This document shows, piece after piece, positions 34,420 through 42,115 of a DNA stretch of 45,785 nt. The stretch is from an uncultured Prevotellaceae bacterium (GTDB taxonomy: Bacteria; Bacteroidota; Bacteroidia; Bacteroidales; Muribaculaceae): the NCBI GenBank assembly GCA_947306175.1, contig CAMZFV010000026.1, forward strand, positions 1 to 45,785, read 5' to 3'. The translations under genes were made by a program, and so were the position numbers. The notes under the pieces are model-generated. The model saw nothing but the letters and a program-made list of their open reading frames with translations, did not search any database and was not told where the DNA came from. The first letter of the stretch is position 1, and every line of letters starts with the position of its first letter.

Positions 34420-35284
34420 TTGCGGTAAGTACATTCATCGGTTGCTGGATTCGGTTTTGCGTCAAACCTATCCGGCTATTGAGATGCATGTGATTGATGA
34501 CGGCAGCGTCGATGACACTAAAGCCATCATAGAGCGGTATATCCCGCAATTTGAGCAGAAGGGATACAAACTCATTTATCATTACCAGCAAAATCAAGGA
34601 CAATCCGCTGCAATCAATAACCACTTGAAATTGGTTACGGGAGAATACTTCGTTTGGCCGGATGCTGATGACTTCTATAAGACCGATGACGCAATAGAGA
34701 CCCTTGTCAACTCACTGAAGGATACGGATAATTCTGTCGGAATGTCGAGGTGTATGGTGGAATATTTGTACGAGAGCGACCTATCGGTGCAGCGGACGCT
34801 GGATACCACCCGCACTTACTCCGACCGCTTGTTTGAAGATTGCTTGTACGGCATGAATGATTACTGGTATAATCCTGGAGGATATATGATGAAAACCAAG
34901 GCCCTCAAGGAGGCTATACCAGAACTTGAGATCTATACCGAGCACGATGCTGGCCAGAATTGGCAGCTCATGCTTCCCGTCTTGTATTCCTGCCGTTGCT
35001 TGACCATCAACCGTATCATGTATTCGGTTCTCGTGAGACAGGCTTCTCATAGTCGAGGACAATATGCGGAAAGAAAGAAGTCCCGGAAACTCATCAATGG
35101 TTACCGCAACACGATAGTCTCCACCCTTGAACGCATGCCCGCGATGCCCAAGAATGAGAAGCGTGACTACATCAACAAGATTAACCGGATGTATGATAAA
35201 AGGGTGTTGAAGAGCGACCTGATGTATATCACCAATCCCATTAGACCCACGATTAAGCGATTCTTAGCTTTTTTCAAGAGATGA
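34382..35284 (+). CDS. Glycosyltransferase family 2
   Basis: A 300-aa cytoplasmic GT-A fold enzyme. The N-terminus LVSILTPTYNCGKYIHRLLDS and IDDGSVDDTKAI form the nucleotide-sugar site. The metal-binding acidic motif is in VWPDADDFY. It probably adds a sugar to a lipid-linked repeat unit. The C-terminal quarter is basic, ending IRPTIKRFLAFFKR, and may sit on the membrane. It overlaps the flippase by 38 bp and the next gene by 4 bp (ATGA), so all three are translationally coupled. Donor and acceptor sugars cannot be predicted. Confidence 0.92.
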   Translation: MLDLVSILTPTYNCGKYIHRLLDSVLRQTYPAIEMHVIDDGSVDDTKAIIERYIPQFEQKGYKLIYHYQQNQGQSAAINNHLKLVTGEYFVWPDADDFYKTDDAIETLVNSLKDTDNSVGMSRCMVEYLYESDLSVQRTLDTTRTYSDRLFEDCLYGMNDYWYNPGGYMMKTKALKEAIPELEIYTEHDAGQNWQLMLPVLYSCRCLTINRIMYSVLVRQASHSRGQYAERKKSRKLINGYRNTIVSTLERMPAMPKNEKRDYINKINRMYDKRVLKSDLMYITNPIRPTIKRFLAFFKR

Positions 35285-36387
35285 TAGACGTTAAGGACAA
35301 ATCACAATGTTGCGGCTGTGAAGCGTGTTCCCAGCGCTGTCCGCAAGCCTGCATCACCATGCAGGAGGATGAACGTGGCTTTAGGTATCCTGTTGTGGAT
35401 CAGGATGCCTGCATCGATTGCCACCTGTGTGAGCAGGTATGTCCTTGCTTGAATAAACCTGAGGAAAAGGAGACGCTTGCTTGTTTTGCTGCAATCCATC
35501 CTGATGGGGAAATCAGGCACTCGAGCTCTTCGGGAGGCATTTTTACTCTATTGGCTGATCGGGTGATTAACAACGGCGGTGTCGTTTTTGGGGCTCGTTT
35601 CAACGAAAAGTGGGAAGTCGTTCATGATTATACTGAGACTATAGAAGGGCTCACGCCTTTCCGTGGCAGTAAATATGTCCAGTCTGAGATAGGAAAAAGC
35701 TATATTCAGGCCGAGGAATTCTTAAAGCAGGGGCGGGAGGTTCTGTTTACAGGAACACCGTGCCAGATTGCCGGATTGAAATTGTTTTTGCGTAAGGACT
35801 ATCCAAACCTCATTGCCGTTGAGGTGGCGTGCCATGGTGTGCCCAGTCCTGGCGTGTGGCGCAATTATCTTCAGGGCCAACAAAATGTGGCCGAAGTCAA
35901 CTTCCGTGACAAGTCAACAGGGTGGCGCAACTATTCGGTGCTGATCGGCCGCAAGAAAAGGCATCACGATGATGACGACTACATGATTTGTTACTTGACG
36001 AATCACACCATCCGTGAGTCTTGTTTTGCCTGCCCTTCCAAGCAAGGGAAAAGCGGTGCTGATATCTTGATGGCCGATTTGTGGGGGATTAAAGCGTTGC
36101 CTTCCCTCCAGGATGATAACAAGGGCACCAGCGCAATTCTGGTATATAGCAGTCGCGGACTTAGTTTATTGCAGCAATGTGGTATAGATCTGACTGATGT
36201 GGAAGTCGATTCTGTCATCAAGTACAACCCGTCCATTCGGGATTGTGCGCATAGGCCTGATGACTACGATTTGTTTTGGAAAAAGTACGTTAAGACTCCG
36301 AAATGGACTCTGAAAAGATACGGAAGCATGTCATTCTCTAAAATGCTCTTGCGGTTCAAAAGAATAATACGCAAGATGATGAAGTGA
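35281..36387 (+). CDS. Coenzyme F420 hydrogenase/dehydrogenase beta-subunit (FrhB)-like iron-sulfur protein
   Basis: A 368-aa protein. The N-terminus has a two-cluster 4Fe-4S ferredoxin domain: CCGCEACSQRCPQAC and CIDCHLCEQVCPC. The rest is FrhB-like (SSSGGIFTLLADRVI, FTGTPCQIAGLKLFL, VACHGVPSPGVWRNYL). Bacteroidetes do not make F420, and homologues are common in capsule loci, where they are presumed to reduce or modify sugars using flavin. They often accompany a polysaccharide pyruvyl transferase, which is absent here. Its start overlaps the preceding stop (ATGA). Exact reaction unknown. Confidence 0.88.
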   Translation: MIDVKDKSQCCGCEACSQRCPQACITMQEDERGFRYPVVDQDACIDCHLCEQVCPCLNKPEEKETLACFAAIHPDGEIRHSSSSGGIFTLLADRVINNGGVVFGARFNEKWEVVHDYTETIEGLTPFRGSKYVQSEIGKSYIQAEEFLKQGREVLFTGTPCQIAGLKLFLRKDYPNLIAVEVACHGVPSPGVWRNYLQGQQNVAEVNFRDKSTGWRNYSVLIGRKKRHHDDDDYMICYLTNHTIRESCFACPSKQGKSGADILMADLWGIKALPSLQDDNKGTSAILVYSSRGLSLLQQCGIDLTDVEVDSVIKYNPSIRDCAHRPDDYDLFWKKYVKTPKWTLKRYGSMSFSKMLLRFKRIIRKMMK

Positions 36388-36461
36388 GCGTCTGAATGCT
36401 CGGTGAGGGTTAAACTTTAGGGCTTAGTTTTAGTCTAATGATTAAAAAAGTGGGCGATTTT

Positions 36462-36492
36462 TTTGACTTTTTGTCAATAAGTTGTACCTTTG
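36462..36492 (+). promoter_or_regulatory. Promoter for the mini T9SS-tail gene
   Basis: TTTG (36462-36465), 19-bp spacer, TACCTTTG (36485-36492): a full consensus match. The predicted leader to ATG 36521 is about 22 nt. Confidence 0.8.
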
Positions 36493-36520
36493 CAGATTGA
36501 AACGGATTGTAAAACGCTCA

Positions 36521-36832
36521 ATGAGACGTGGACTCTACATATTGATATGCCTGTTGGCGATGGGGGCTGTACAAGCCATCCCAGTGCCCGACAACTTCTT
36601 GCCGCAGCGCATTGAGAACACTGTGACGGGACCAACCGCGCAGGGTGCCGAGGGCCGCATCGTCTTTACTGCAGGCAGCAGTGACGCCACTTTCAACGTT
36701 TATTCAATCACTGGACAACTGGTCAAGGTGGTGCGCGTGAGCGCCGAGCAACGCGCATCGGTGGATTTCCCCAAGGGATTCTATATCGTGAAATGCAGTA
36801 ACCAGTGGTCACGCAAGGTAGTGGTGCGTTGA
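36521..36832 (+). CDS. Mini secreted protein: signal peptide plus T9SS type A tail
   Basis: A 103-aa protein from ATG 36521, chosen because it follows the promoter and begins a good signal peptide (MRRGLYILICLLAMGAVQA). After a short linker (IPVPDNFLPQRIENTVTG, then about 12 Gly/Ala-rich residues) the remaining residues look like a T9SS type A C-terminal domain: FNVYSITGQLVKVV, then FPKGFYIVKCSNQWSRKVVVR. There is essentially no passenger domain. It has its own strong promoter and terminator, so it seems a real gene. It could be a secreted peptide or a T9SS competitor or regulator, or the rest of a gene that lost its middle. Function unknown. Confidence 0.78.
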   Translation: MRRGLYILICLLAMGAVQAIPVPDNFLPQRIENTVTGPTAQGAEGRIVFTAGSSDATFNVYSITGQLVKVVRVSAEQRASVDFPKGFYIVKCSNQWSRKVVVR

Positions 36833-36881
36833 GTCCGCTACCTGGTCATTGCGTGTTTTACTTGAAATGAAGCTTTGAAAT

Positions 36882-36912
36882 GGGCGTGATTGTGTCACGT
36901 CCGTTGTTTTTT
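36882..36912 (+). terminator. Rho-independent terminator after the mini T9SS-tail gene
   Basis: Stem GGGCGTGA (36882-36889) and TCACGTCC (36895-36902), one G-U pair, loop TTGTG, then TTGTTTTTT. It ends 15 bp before the cardiolipin synthase ATG, so a promoter for that gene must lie very close or transcripts read through. Confidence 0.8.
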
Positions 36913-36926
36913 AATGAAAAGACTTG

Positions 36927-38375
36927 ATGATTCTCGCTGAACTATTCCCATACGCTAACGTGGTCTATAACATCCTCATGGTGTTGTATTTTCTCACTGT
37001 GTTGGCGGTCATCGTTGTGGTGCTGAGCGAGAACCGTAACCCCGTCAAGTCGATGGCTTGGATGCTTGTGCTGGTGTTGCTGCCCATTGTGGGATTGGTG
37101 ATATATTTGGTGTTCGGGCGCAGCCTCAAGGGTATGAAACTCATTTCCCGCTCCCATCTGCGTGAACTGCGGCGCATGAACGACTTCCCCGAGGCCATCA
37201 ACCAGGAGGCCGACTTGAGCGACTCGTCTCGCCAACTGATTTCGCTGGTCAACAAGTTGACCGAGCCTCACCTGTTCACGGGCAACGACATCACAGTGTT
37301 CACCACAGGTGAGGAGAAGTTTGAGGCGTTGTTGCATGACATCGAGCAGGCGCAGGAGAGCATCCACGTGCAATACTTTATCATCGAGAACGACACATCA
37401 GGAAAGAGACTTATAGAACTGCTGGAACGCAAGGCGCGCGAGGGTGTACAGGTCAAGGTGCTCTATGATTACGTGGGCTCGTTCTATTTCAGTCCCAAGG
37501 TCTTGAAGCGGATGCGTGCCGCTGGTATCGAGGTGCATCCGTTTATGAAACTGACCATTACCCAGTTCCTCTTCCGTCTCAACTGGCGCAACCACCGCAA
37601 GATTGTTGTGATCGACGGCGAGGTGGGCTATGTGGGCGGTATGAACATCGCTGACCGTTACATTATTGGCGAGAAGCGTCAATTGCCGTGGCGTGACACC
37701 CACTTGCGCATCCTGGGCGAGTCGGTCAACGCCATGCAGTACTCGTTTGCCATCGACTGGGATTTCACTACCCGCCAACTGCTGACTACACCCATCAAGC
37801 ACCATGATACTGACCCCGCATCATCCAACTATCTGGTGCAGATGGTGAACAGCGGTCCTGCGATCCGATGGCACAACATCTCGTTTGTATTCCTCAAGGC
37901 CATCACGCTGGCCAAGCATTCAATCTATATCCAGACACCCTATTTCCTGCCCAGCGATTCCTTGCTCAAAGCGATGCAGAGTGCTGCACTGGCGGGCGTT
38001 GATGTGCGCCTGATGATTCCGCGGACACCCGATAGCGCAATGTTACGTCTGGCAACAGGTTCCTACCTCAAGGAGTGTATGTTGTCGGGCATCAAGGTGT
38101 ATTTCTATGAGACTGCCATGTTGCACGCCAAGGTGGTTATCGTCGATGACGAGTTTGTCACTACTGGCTCCACTAATTTTGACTTCCGCAGCTTTGAGCA
38201 TAACTTTGAGTTTAACGCACTGGTTTACAACAAGGAATTCAACAGCAAGATGAAAGCCATCTTTGAGGACGACATGCAGCAGAGCACCCGCTTGAGCCTG
38301 GGCAAGTGGAAACAGCGCCCCCTCATTCAAAAGGCGCTGGAGTCCATCGTCCGCCTCATCAGTCCCATATTATAA
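36927..38375 (+). CDS. cls: Cardiolipin synthase (phospholipase D superfamily)
   Basis: Joins two phosphatidylglycerol molecules to cardiolipin in the inner membrane. A 482-aa protein from ATG 36927. It has two N-terminal membrane helices (VVYNILMVLYFLTVLAVIVVV and MAWMLVLVLLPIVGLVIYLVF) and two HxKx4D motifs. These are HRKIVVIDG (His223) with GYVGGMNIADRY, and HAKVVIVDD (His400) with TTGSTNFDFRSF. Length and motif spacing match bacterial Cls. It is followed after 10 bp by ispE and is probably co-transcribed with it. Confidence 0.95.
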   Translation: MILAELFPYANVVYNILMVLYFLTVLAVIVVVLSENRNPVKSMAWMLVLVLLPIVGLVIYLVFGRSLKGMKLISRSHLRELRRMNDFPEAINQEADLSDSSRQLISLVNKLTEPHLFTGNDITVFTTGEEKFEALLHDIEQAQESIHVQYFIIENDTSGKRLIELLERKAREGVQVKVLYDYVGSFYFSPKVLKRMRAAGIEVHPFMKLTITQFLFRLNWRNHRKIVVIDGEVGYVGGMNIADRYIIGEKRQLPWRDTHLRILGESVNAMQYSFAIDWDFTTRQLLTTPIKHHDTDPASSNYLVQMVNSGPAIRWHNISFVFLKAITLAKHSIYIQTPYFLPSDSLLKAMQSAALAGVDVRLMIPRTPDSAMLRLATGSYLKECMLSGIKVYFYETAMLHAKVVIVDDEFVTTGSTNFDFRSFEHNFEFNALVYNKEFNSKMKAIFEDDMQQSTRLSLGKWKQRPLIQKALESIVRLISPIL

Positions 38376-38385
38376 ACCCGACGAC

Positions 38386-39207
38386 ATGATTACTTTTCCT
38401 AACGCCAAAATCAACTTGGGCTTGAACATTGTGGAGCGTCGCCCCGACGGTTACCACAACATCGAGACCGTGTTTTTCCCTATTCCCCTTACCGACGTGC
38501 TCGAGATTGTCCCGGCCAGAGATGGCGAGACAACATTGTCATGCTATGGCAACAAGGTCGATTGTCCGCCCGAGAAGAACTTGGTCATGAAGGCCTACCG
38601 CCTCTTGCAGGAGCGTTACTCCCTGCCGCCCGTGGCAATGCACCTCTACAAGCATATCCCCGACGGTGCTGGCTTGGGTGGGGGTTCCAGCGATGCAGCC
38701 CATGTGCTGGTGATGCTCAATAGGATGTTTGACCTAGGTATTGCTGATGCCAACATGGCCGCGATGGCCGCCACACTGGGTGCCGACTGTGCCTTCTTCA
38801 TCTATAACCGTCCCATGATGGCGATAGGCATCGGTGATGTGTTGTCGCCCGTTGATGTGGACCTCAAGGGAAAGACCTTGCTGCTGGTCAAGCCGCCCGT
38901 TGGTGTGGATACCCGCACGGCCTATAGCCGCGTGGTTCCCGCCCCTAGCACGATGGATTTGGCACGCCTTGTCGCCCAACCTGTCGAGACATGGGATGGT
39001 TTGCTAGTCAACGATTTTGAGCCGAGCGTGTTTGCCGCACTGCCGCAATTGTGGCTCATCAAAGCCCGCTTGATGGATGCAGGGGCGCAGTATGCCGCCA
39101 TGTCTGGTTCGGGCTCGACCGTTTTTGGCATTTTCAATAGTGACAATCTGGCAGAAGCTGCGGCTGACACTTTTACCGATTGCGCCACCTTTGTCCTGCA
39201 ACTGTGA
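38386..39207 (+). CDS. ispE: 4-diphosphocytidyl-2-C-methyl-D-erythritol kinase
   Basis: GHMP-family kinase of the MEP isoprenoid pathway; phosphorylates CDP-methylerythritol with ATP. At 273 aa it is typical. The N-terminus PNAKINLGLNIVERRPDGYHNIETVF is diagnostic (Lys and Asp of the active site). The ATP loop is PDGAGLGGGSSDAAHV, and a C-terminal glycine motif AMSGSGSTVFGIF is present. It lies 10 bp after cls. Confidence 0.97.
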   Translation: MITFPNAKINLGLNIVERRPDGYHNIETVFFPIPLTDVLEIVPARDGETTLSCYGNKVDCPPEKNLVMKAYRLLQERYSLPPVAMHLYKHIPDGAGLGGGSSDAAHVLVMLNRMFDLGIADANMAAMAATLGADCAFFIYNRPMMAIGIGDVLSPVDVDLKGKTLLLVKPPVGVDTRTAYSRVVPAPSTMDLARLVAQPVETWDGLLVNDFEPSVFAALPQLWLIKARLMDAGAQYAAMSGSGSTVFGIFNSDNLAEAAADTFTDCATFVLQL

Positions 39208-39275
39208 TATGGGGGCCTTGGACTGGTTTTTGCAGGAATTGGTAAAGATAGAAGGATTATTAACACAACAACGAT

Positions 39276-39872
39276 ATGTCAAAAAAGAACAAAAAGAATC
39301 AAAACGACGAAGCTAAGGCTGCTCAGCAGGAGTTTCAGACCGATGAGGCCGTGAATGCCGAGCAGATAACCAATGAGAACCAAACGACAGAGAATGAGGC
39401 CGCTGAGGAAGTTACTCCCGAGCAGCGCATTGCGCAGCTTGAGGAGCAGATCGAGCACGAGAAGAAGGAATACCTCTTCCTGATGGCCGATTTCGAGAAT
39501 TTCCGCCGTCGCACTATCAAGGAGAAGGGCGATCTCATCAGGAACGGTGCCGAGAGTGCCATGCGCGACCTCTTGCCCGTGGTGGATGACCTGGAGCGTG
39601 CGCTCGATGCCATCAACAAGGGTGGTGACCTCGACAGCCTCAAGGAGGGTGTTGACCTCATTTACAATAAGTTTGTGAAATACCTTGAAAGTCAGCATGT
39701 GACTGCCATCGACTCGACTGGCAAGGACTTTGACACCGACCTGCATGAGGCTGTGACCATGTTCCCGGCCCCTGATCCCTCGATGAAGGGCAAGGTCATC
39801 GACACGACCATCAAGGGTTATATGATAAACGATAAGGTGCTGCGCCACGCTAAGGTGGTAGTCGGCAGCTGA
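39276..39872 (+). CDS. grpE: Nucleotide exchange factor GrpE
   Basis: Co-chaperone that releases ADP from DnaK. A 198-aa protein with an acidic, low-complexity N-terminus (Glu/Gln/Asn-rich, about residues 10-60) and a long coiled coil (about 50-85, RIAQLEEQIEHEKKEYLFLMAD). The conserved FENFRRRT and the C-terminal beta domain ending DKVLRHAKVVVGS follow. dnaJ follows after a 50-bp gap filled mostly by a heptad tract. No CIRCE or other heat-shock operator was recognised. Confidence 0.95.
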   Translation: MSKKNKKNQNDEAKAAQQEFQTDEAVNAEQITNENQTTENEAAEEVTPEQRIAQLEEQIEHEKKEYLFLMADFENFRRRTIKEKGDLIRNGAESAMRDLLPVVDDLERALDAINKGGDLDSLKEGVDLIYNKFVKYLESQHVTAIDSTGKDFDTDLHEAVTMFPAPDPSMKGKVIDTTIKGYMINDKVLRHAKVVVGS

Positions 39873-39875
39873 TGG

Positions 39876-39903
39876 GTGATTAGAGATTAGAGATGAGTGA
39901 TTA
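39876..39903. repeat. Heptad repeat tract between grpE and dnaJ
   Basis: Units GTGATTA, GAGATTA, GAGATGA, GTGATTA in phase, filling most of the short gap inside this chaperone operon. Confidence 0.75.
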
Positions 39904-39922
39904 GAGAGTTTATAAGATATAT

Positions 39923-41098
39923 ATGGCTCAGAAAAGAGATTACTACGAGGTGCTTGGGGTGGACAAGAATGCCACAGCCGATGACTTGAAAAAAGCCTAT
40001 CGCAAACTGGCTATCCAGTACCATCCTGACAAGCAGCAAGGCAAGAGCGAAGCCGAGAAAAAGGCCGCCGAGGAGAAATTTAAGGAGGCTGCCGAGGCCT
40101 ATAATGTGCTCAGCGACCCCGATAAGCGTGCCCGCTACGACCAGTTTGGTTTTGCTGGCGAGCAGATGGGTGGCGGCGGTTTTGGCGGCGGCATGTCGAT
40201 GGAAGATATCCTACGGCAGTTCGGTGACCTGTTCGGTGGTTTCGGCGGCTTTGGCGGTTTTGGTGACATCTTTGGTGGCGGCGGAGGCGCTCAGGCGCAG
40301 CGCGTGAAGCGCGGCACAGACCTGCGTGTGCGCGTCAAGATGAACCTCAACGAGATTGCCAAAGGTGCCGAGAAAAAACTGCGCATCCCCCGCATGAAGT
40401 CCTGCGACCATTGCCATGGCACTGGCGCCAAGAACGGCACAGCAATGGAGACTTGCCCGACTTGTCACGGCTCTGGTGTCGAAGTGCGTATGCAACGCAC
40501 GATGTTCGGCACCATGCAGTCCCAGACCACTTGCCACACCTGTGGCGGTAGCGGTAAGCGCATCAAAGAGACCTGCCCGCATTGTTCTGGCAAGGGACTC
40601 GTGCGCAAAGAGGACGTGGTGAGCATCAGCATTCCCGCTGGTGTGGCCGACGGCATGACCCTGCGCATGGGCCGTCAAGGCAACGATGCCCCTGGTGGCG
40701 GCGTGCCTGGCGACTTGCTCGTTGTGATTGAGGAGGTGCGTGATGCTCAACTCACTCGTGACGGCAACGACCTCATCTACAACCTCATGCTCGATATCCC
40801 CACGGCTGTCCTCGGCGGCAAGGTGGAAGTGCCCACCGTCGATGGCAAGGCACGTGTCACCATCAAACCCGGCACTCAGCCTGGCAGTATCCTTCGCTTG
40901 CGTGGCAAGGGTTTGCCTTCGCCTGAGCGCTACGGCACGGGTGACCTGCTCATCAACGTCATGGTCTATATGCCCGAGAAACTCAACGAGAAGGAGAAAG
41001 AGGCCTTTACCACGCTGCAGACCACTGGTGAACACATCAAGCCCAGCGATAATGATAAGAGCCGCATCTTCTCCCGCCTACGTCACATCTTCGATTAA
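39923..41098 (+). CDS. dnaJ: Chaperone DnaJ (Hsp40)
   Basis: Delivers unfolded proteins to DnaK and stimulates its ATPase. A 391-aa type I DnaJ. The J domain (1-70) has the HPD motif in YHPDKQQG, followed by a Gly/Phe-rich region (about 75-130). Four zinc-binding CxxCxGxG repeats follow ([32 protein letters not shown]), and then the substrate-binding C-terminal domains. It is in an operon with grpE upstream; a pseudouridine synthase starts 27 bp downstream. Confidence 0.97.
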   Translation: MAQKRDYYEVLGVDKNATADDLKKAYRKLAIQYHPDKQQGKSEAEKKAAEEKFKEAAEAYNVLSDPDKRARYDQFGFAGEQMGGGGFGGGMSMEDILRQFGDLFGGFGGFGGFGDIFGGGGGAQAQRVKRGTDLRVRVKMNLNEIAKGAEKKLRIPRMKSCDHCHGTGAKNGTAMETCPTCHGSGVEVRMQRTMFGTMQSQTTCHTCGGSGKRIKETCPHCSGKGLVRKEDVVSISIPAGVADGMTLRMGRQGNDAPGGGVPGDLLVVIEEVRDAQLTRDGNDLIYNLMLDIPTAVLGGKVEVPTVDGKARVTIKPGTQPGSILRLRGKGLPSPERYGTGDLLINVMVYMPEKLNEKEKEAFTTLQTTGEHIKPSDNDKSRIFSRLRHIFD

Positions 41099-41100
41099 TA

Positions 41101-41122
41101 ACTAAAATCTAAAGTCTCATAA
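41101..41122. repeat. Short degenerate heptad tract between dnaJ and the pseudouridine synthase
   Basis: CTAAAAT, CTAAAGT, CTCATAA in 7-bp phase, in the 26-bp gap. A weak but consistent member of the heptad family. Confidence 0.45.
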
Positions 41123-41124
41123 CA

Positions 41125-42039
41125 ATGCCCCGCCGCCACGACCACCGAGTACCCCGCAACGACGACAAGGCCGTCGTCCGTGAGGTCAAGCAGCCCGACA
41201 AACTGCTCAACTTTGTCATGCAAGCCCTGGACGGCATCAGCCGCAACAAGGCCAAGTCTATTTTGGCACACGGTGGTGTCACCGTCGATGGCCAGGTGCA
41301 GTCCCACGTGGATTATCCGCTCGATGAGGGTTGTGTGGTTGAAATCCGTCGCCATGCACGTCCCTCATCGGCAAACAATCCGCACTACCGCATCGTGTAT
41401 GAAGACCGTTGGGTTGTGGTGGTGGATAAGCAGCAGGGCGTTTTGTCGATGCCTGTGGGCGCTGGCAGTCTGAACATGAAGACCTTGCTCGACCGCCATT
41501 TCACCGAGACGCACCAGCGTTGTACCGCCCATGTGGTGCACCGTTTGGATGTCCGCACGTCGGGTCTCATGGTCTATGCCAAGAGTGTTGACGTGCAGCA
41601 GCAGATGACTGCCGACTGGCATTCGACCATCATAGACCGACGTTATGTCGCTGTGGTCGAGGGTGTCATGGAAGAGCCGCAAGGCAAGGTCGAGAGCTGG
41701 CTGCATGATACTGACCGCATGGTGGTTATCAGTAGCCCTGTCGATGACGGCGGCAAGTGGGCGGCTACCGAGTGGGAACTGGTGGAGCAGGCTGAAGAAC
41801 GGTCACTGCTCTTCCTGCACTTGCTCACGGGTCGTAAGAACCAGATCCGTGTACACATGGCCGACATCGGTCACCCCGTGGTGGGCGATGGAAAATATGG
41901 CCACCAGGATGACCCAGGCAGCCGCATGTGTCTGCACGCCTTCCGCCTGGCGTTCCATCATCCCGTGACGGGCGAGCCTCTATACTTTGAGACGCCGATT
42001 CCGCGTTTCTTCGGCACTGCCCTTCATGCCAAGAAGTAG
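41125..42039 (+). CDS. RluA-family pseudouridine synthase with S4-like domain
   Basis: A 304-aa RNA-modifying enzyme of RluD/RluC layout. The N-terminal S4-like RNA-binding domain (about 20-85) has SRNKAKSILAHGGVTVDG. The catalytic domain has HRLDVRTSGLMVYAKS with catalytic Asp142 and RKNQIRVHMADIGHPVVGD. Its target is probably a 23S rRNA uridine, but which one cannot be told. It follows dnaJ and ends at a strong bidirectional terminator. It is the second RluA-family gene in the window and lacks the N-terminal extension of the first. Confidence 0.94.
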   Translation: MPRRHDHRVPRNDDKAVVREVKQPDKLLNFVMQALDGISRNKAKSILAHGGVTVDGQVQSHVDYPLDEGCVVEIRRHARPSSANNPHYRIVYEDRWVVVVDKQQGVLSMPVGAGSLNMKTLLDRHFTETHQRCTAHVVHRLDVRTSGLMVYAKSVDVQQQMTADWHSTIIDRRYVAVVEGVMEEPQGKVESWLHDTDRMVVISSPVDDGGKWAATEWELVEQAEERSLLFLHLLTGRKNQIRVHMADIGHPVVGDGKYGHQDDPGSRMCLHAFRLAFHHPVTGEPLYFETPIPRFFGTALHAKK

Positions 42040-42056
42040 CAGTATCCGATAGATAC

Positions 42057-42099
42057 AAAAAAGCATGTTCATCCCATTTTGAGATGAACATGCTTTTAT
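42057..42099. terminator. Bidirectional terminator between convergent genes
   Basis: Perfect stem AAGCATGTTCATC (42061-42073) and GATGAACATGCTT (42083-42095), loop CCATTTTGA, flanked by A-runs on the left and T-runs on the right. It can serve both the pseudouridine synthase (+) and the TPR-like gene (-). Confidence 0.92.
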
Positions 42100-42115
42100 T
42101 TGTTGGGGATAGGAA

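Noticed and set aside
36914..36940. Eight-codon upstream ORF overlapping the cls start
   Set aside because: It begins in the terminator tail and overlaps the cls ATG out of frame; probably chance, with no supporting conservation.
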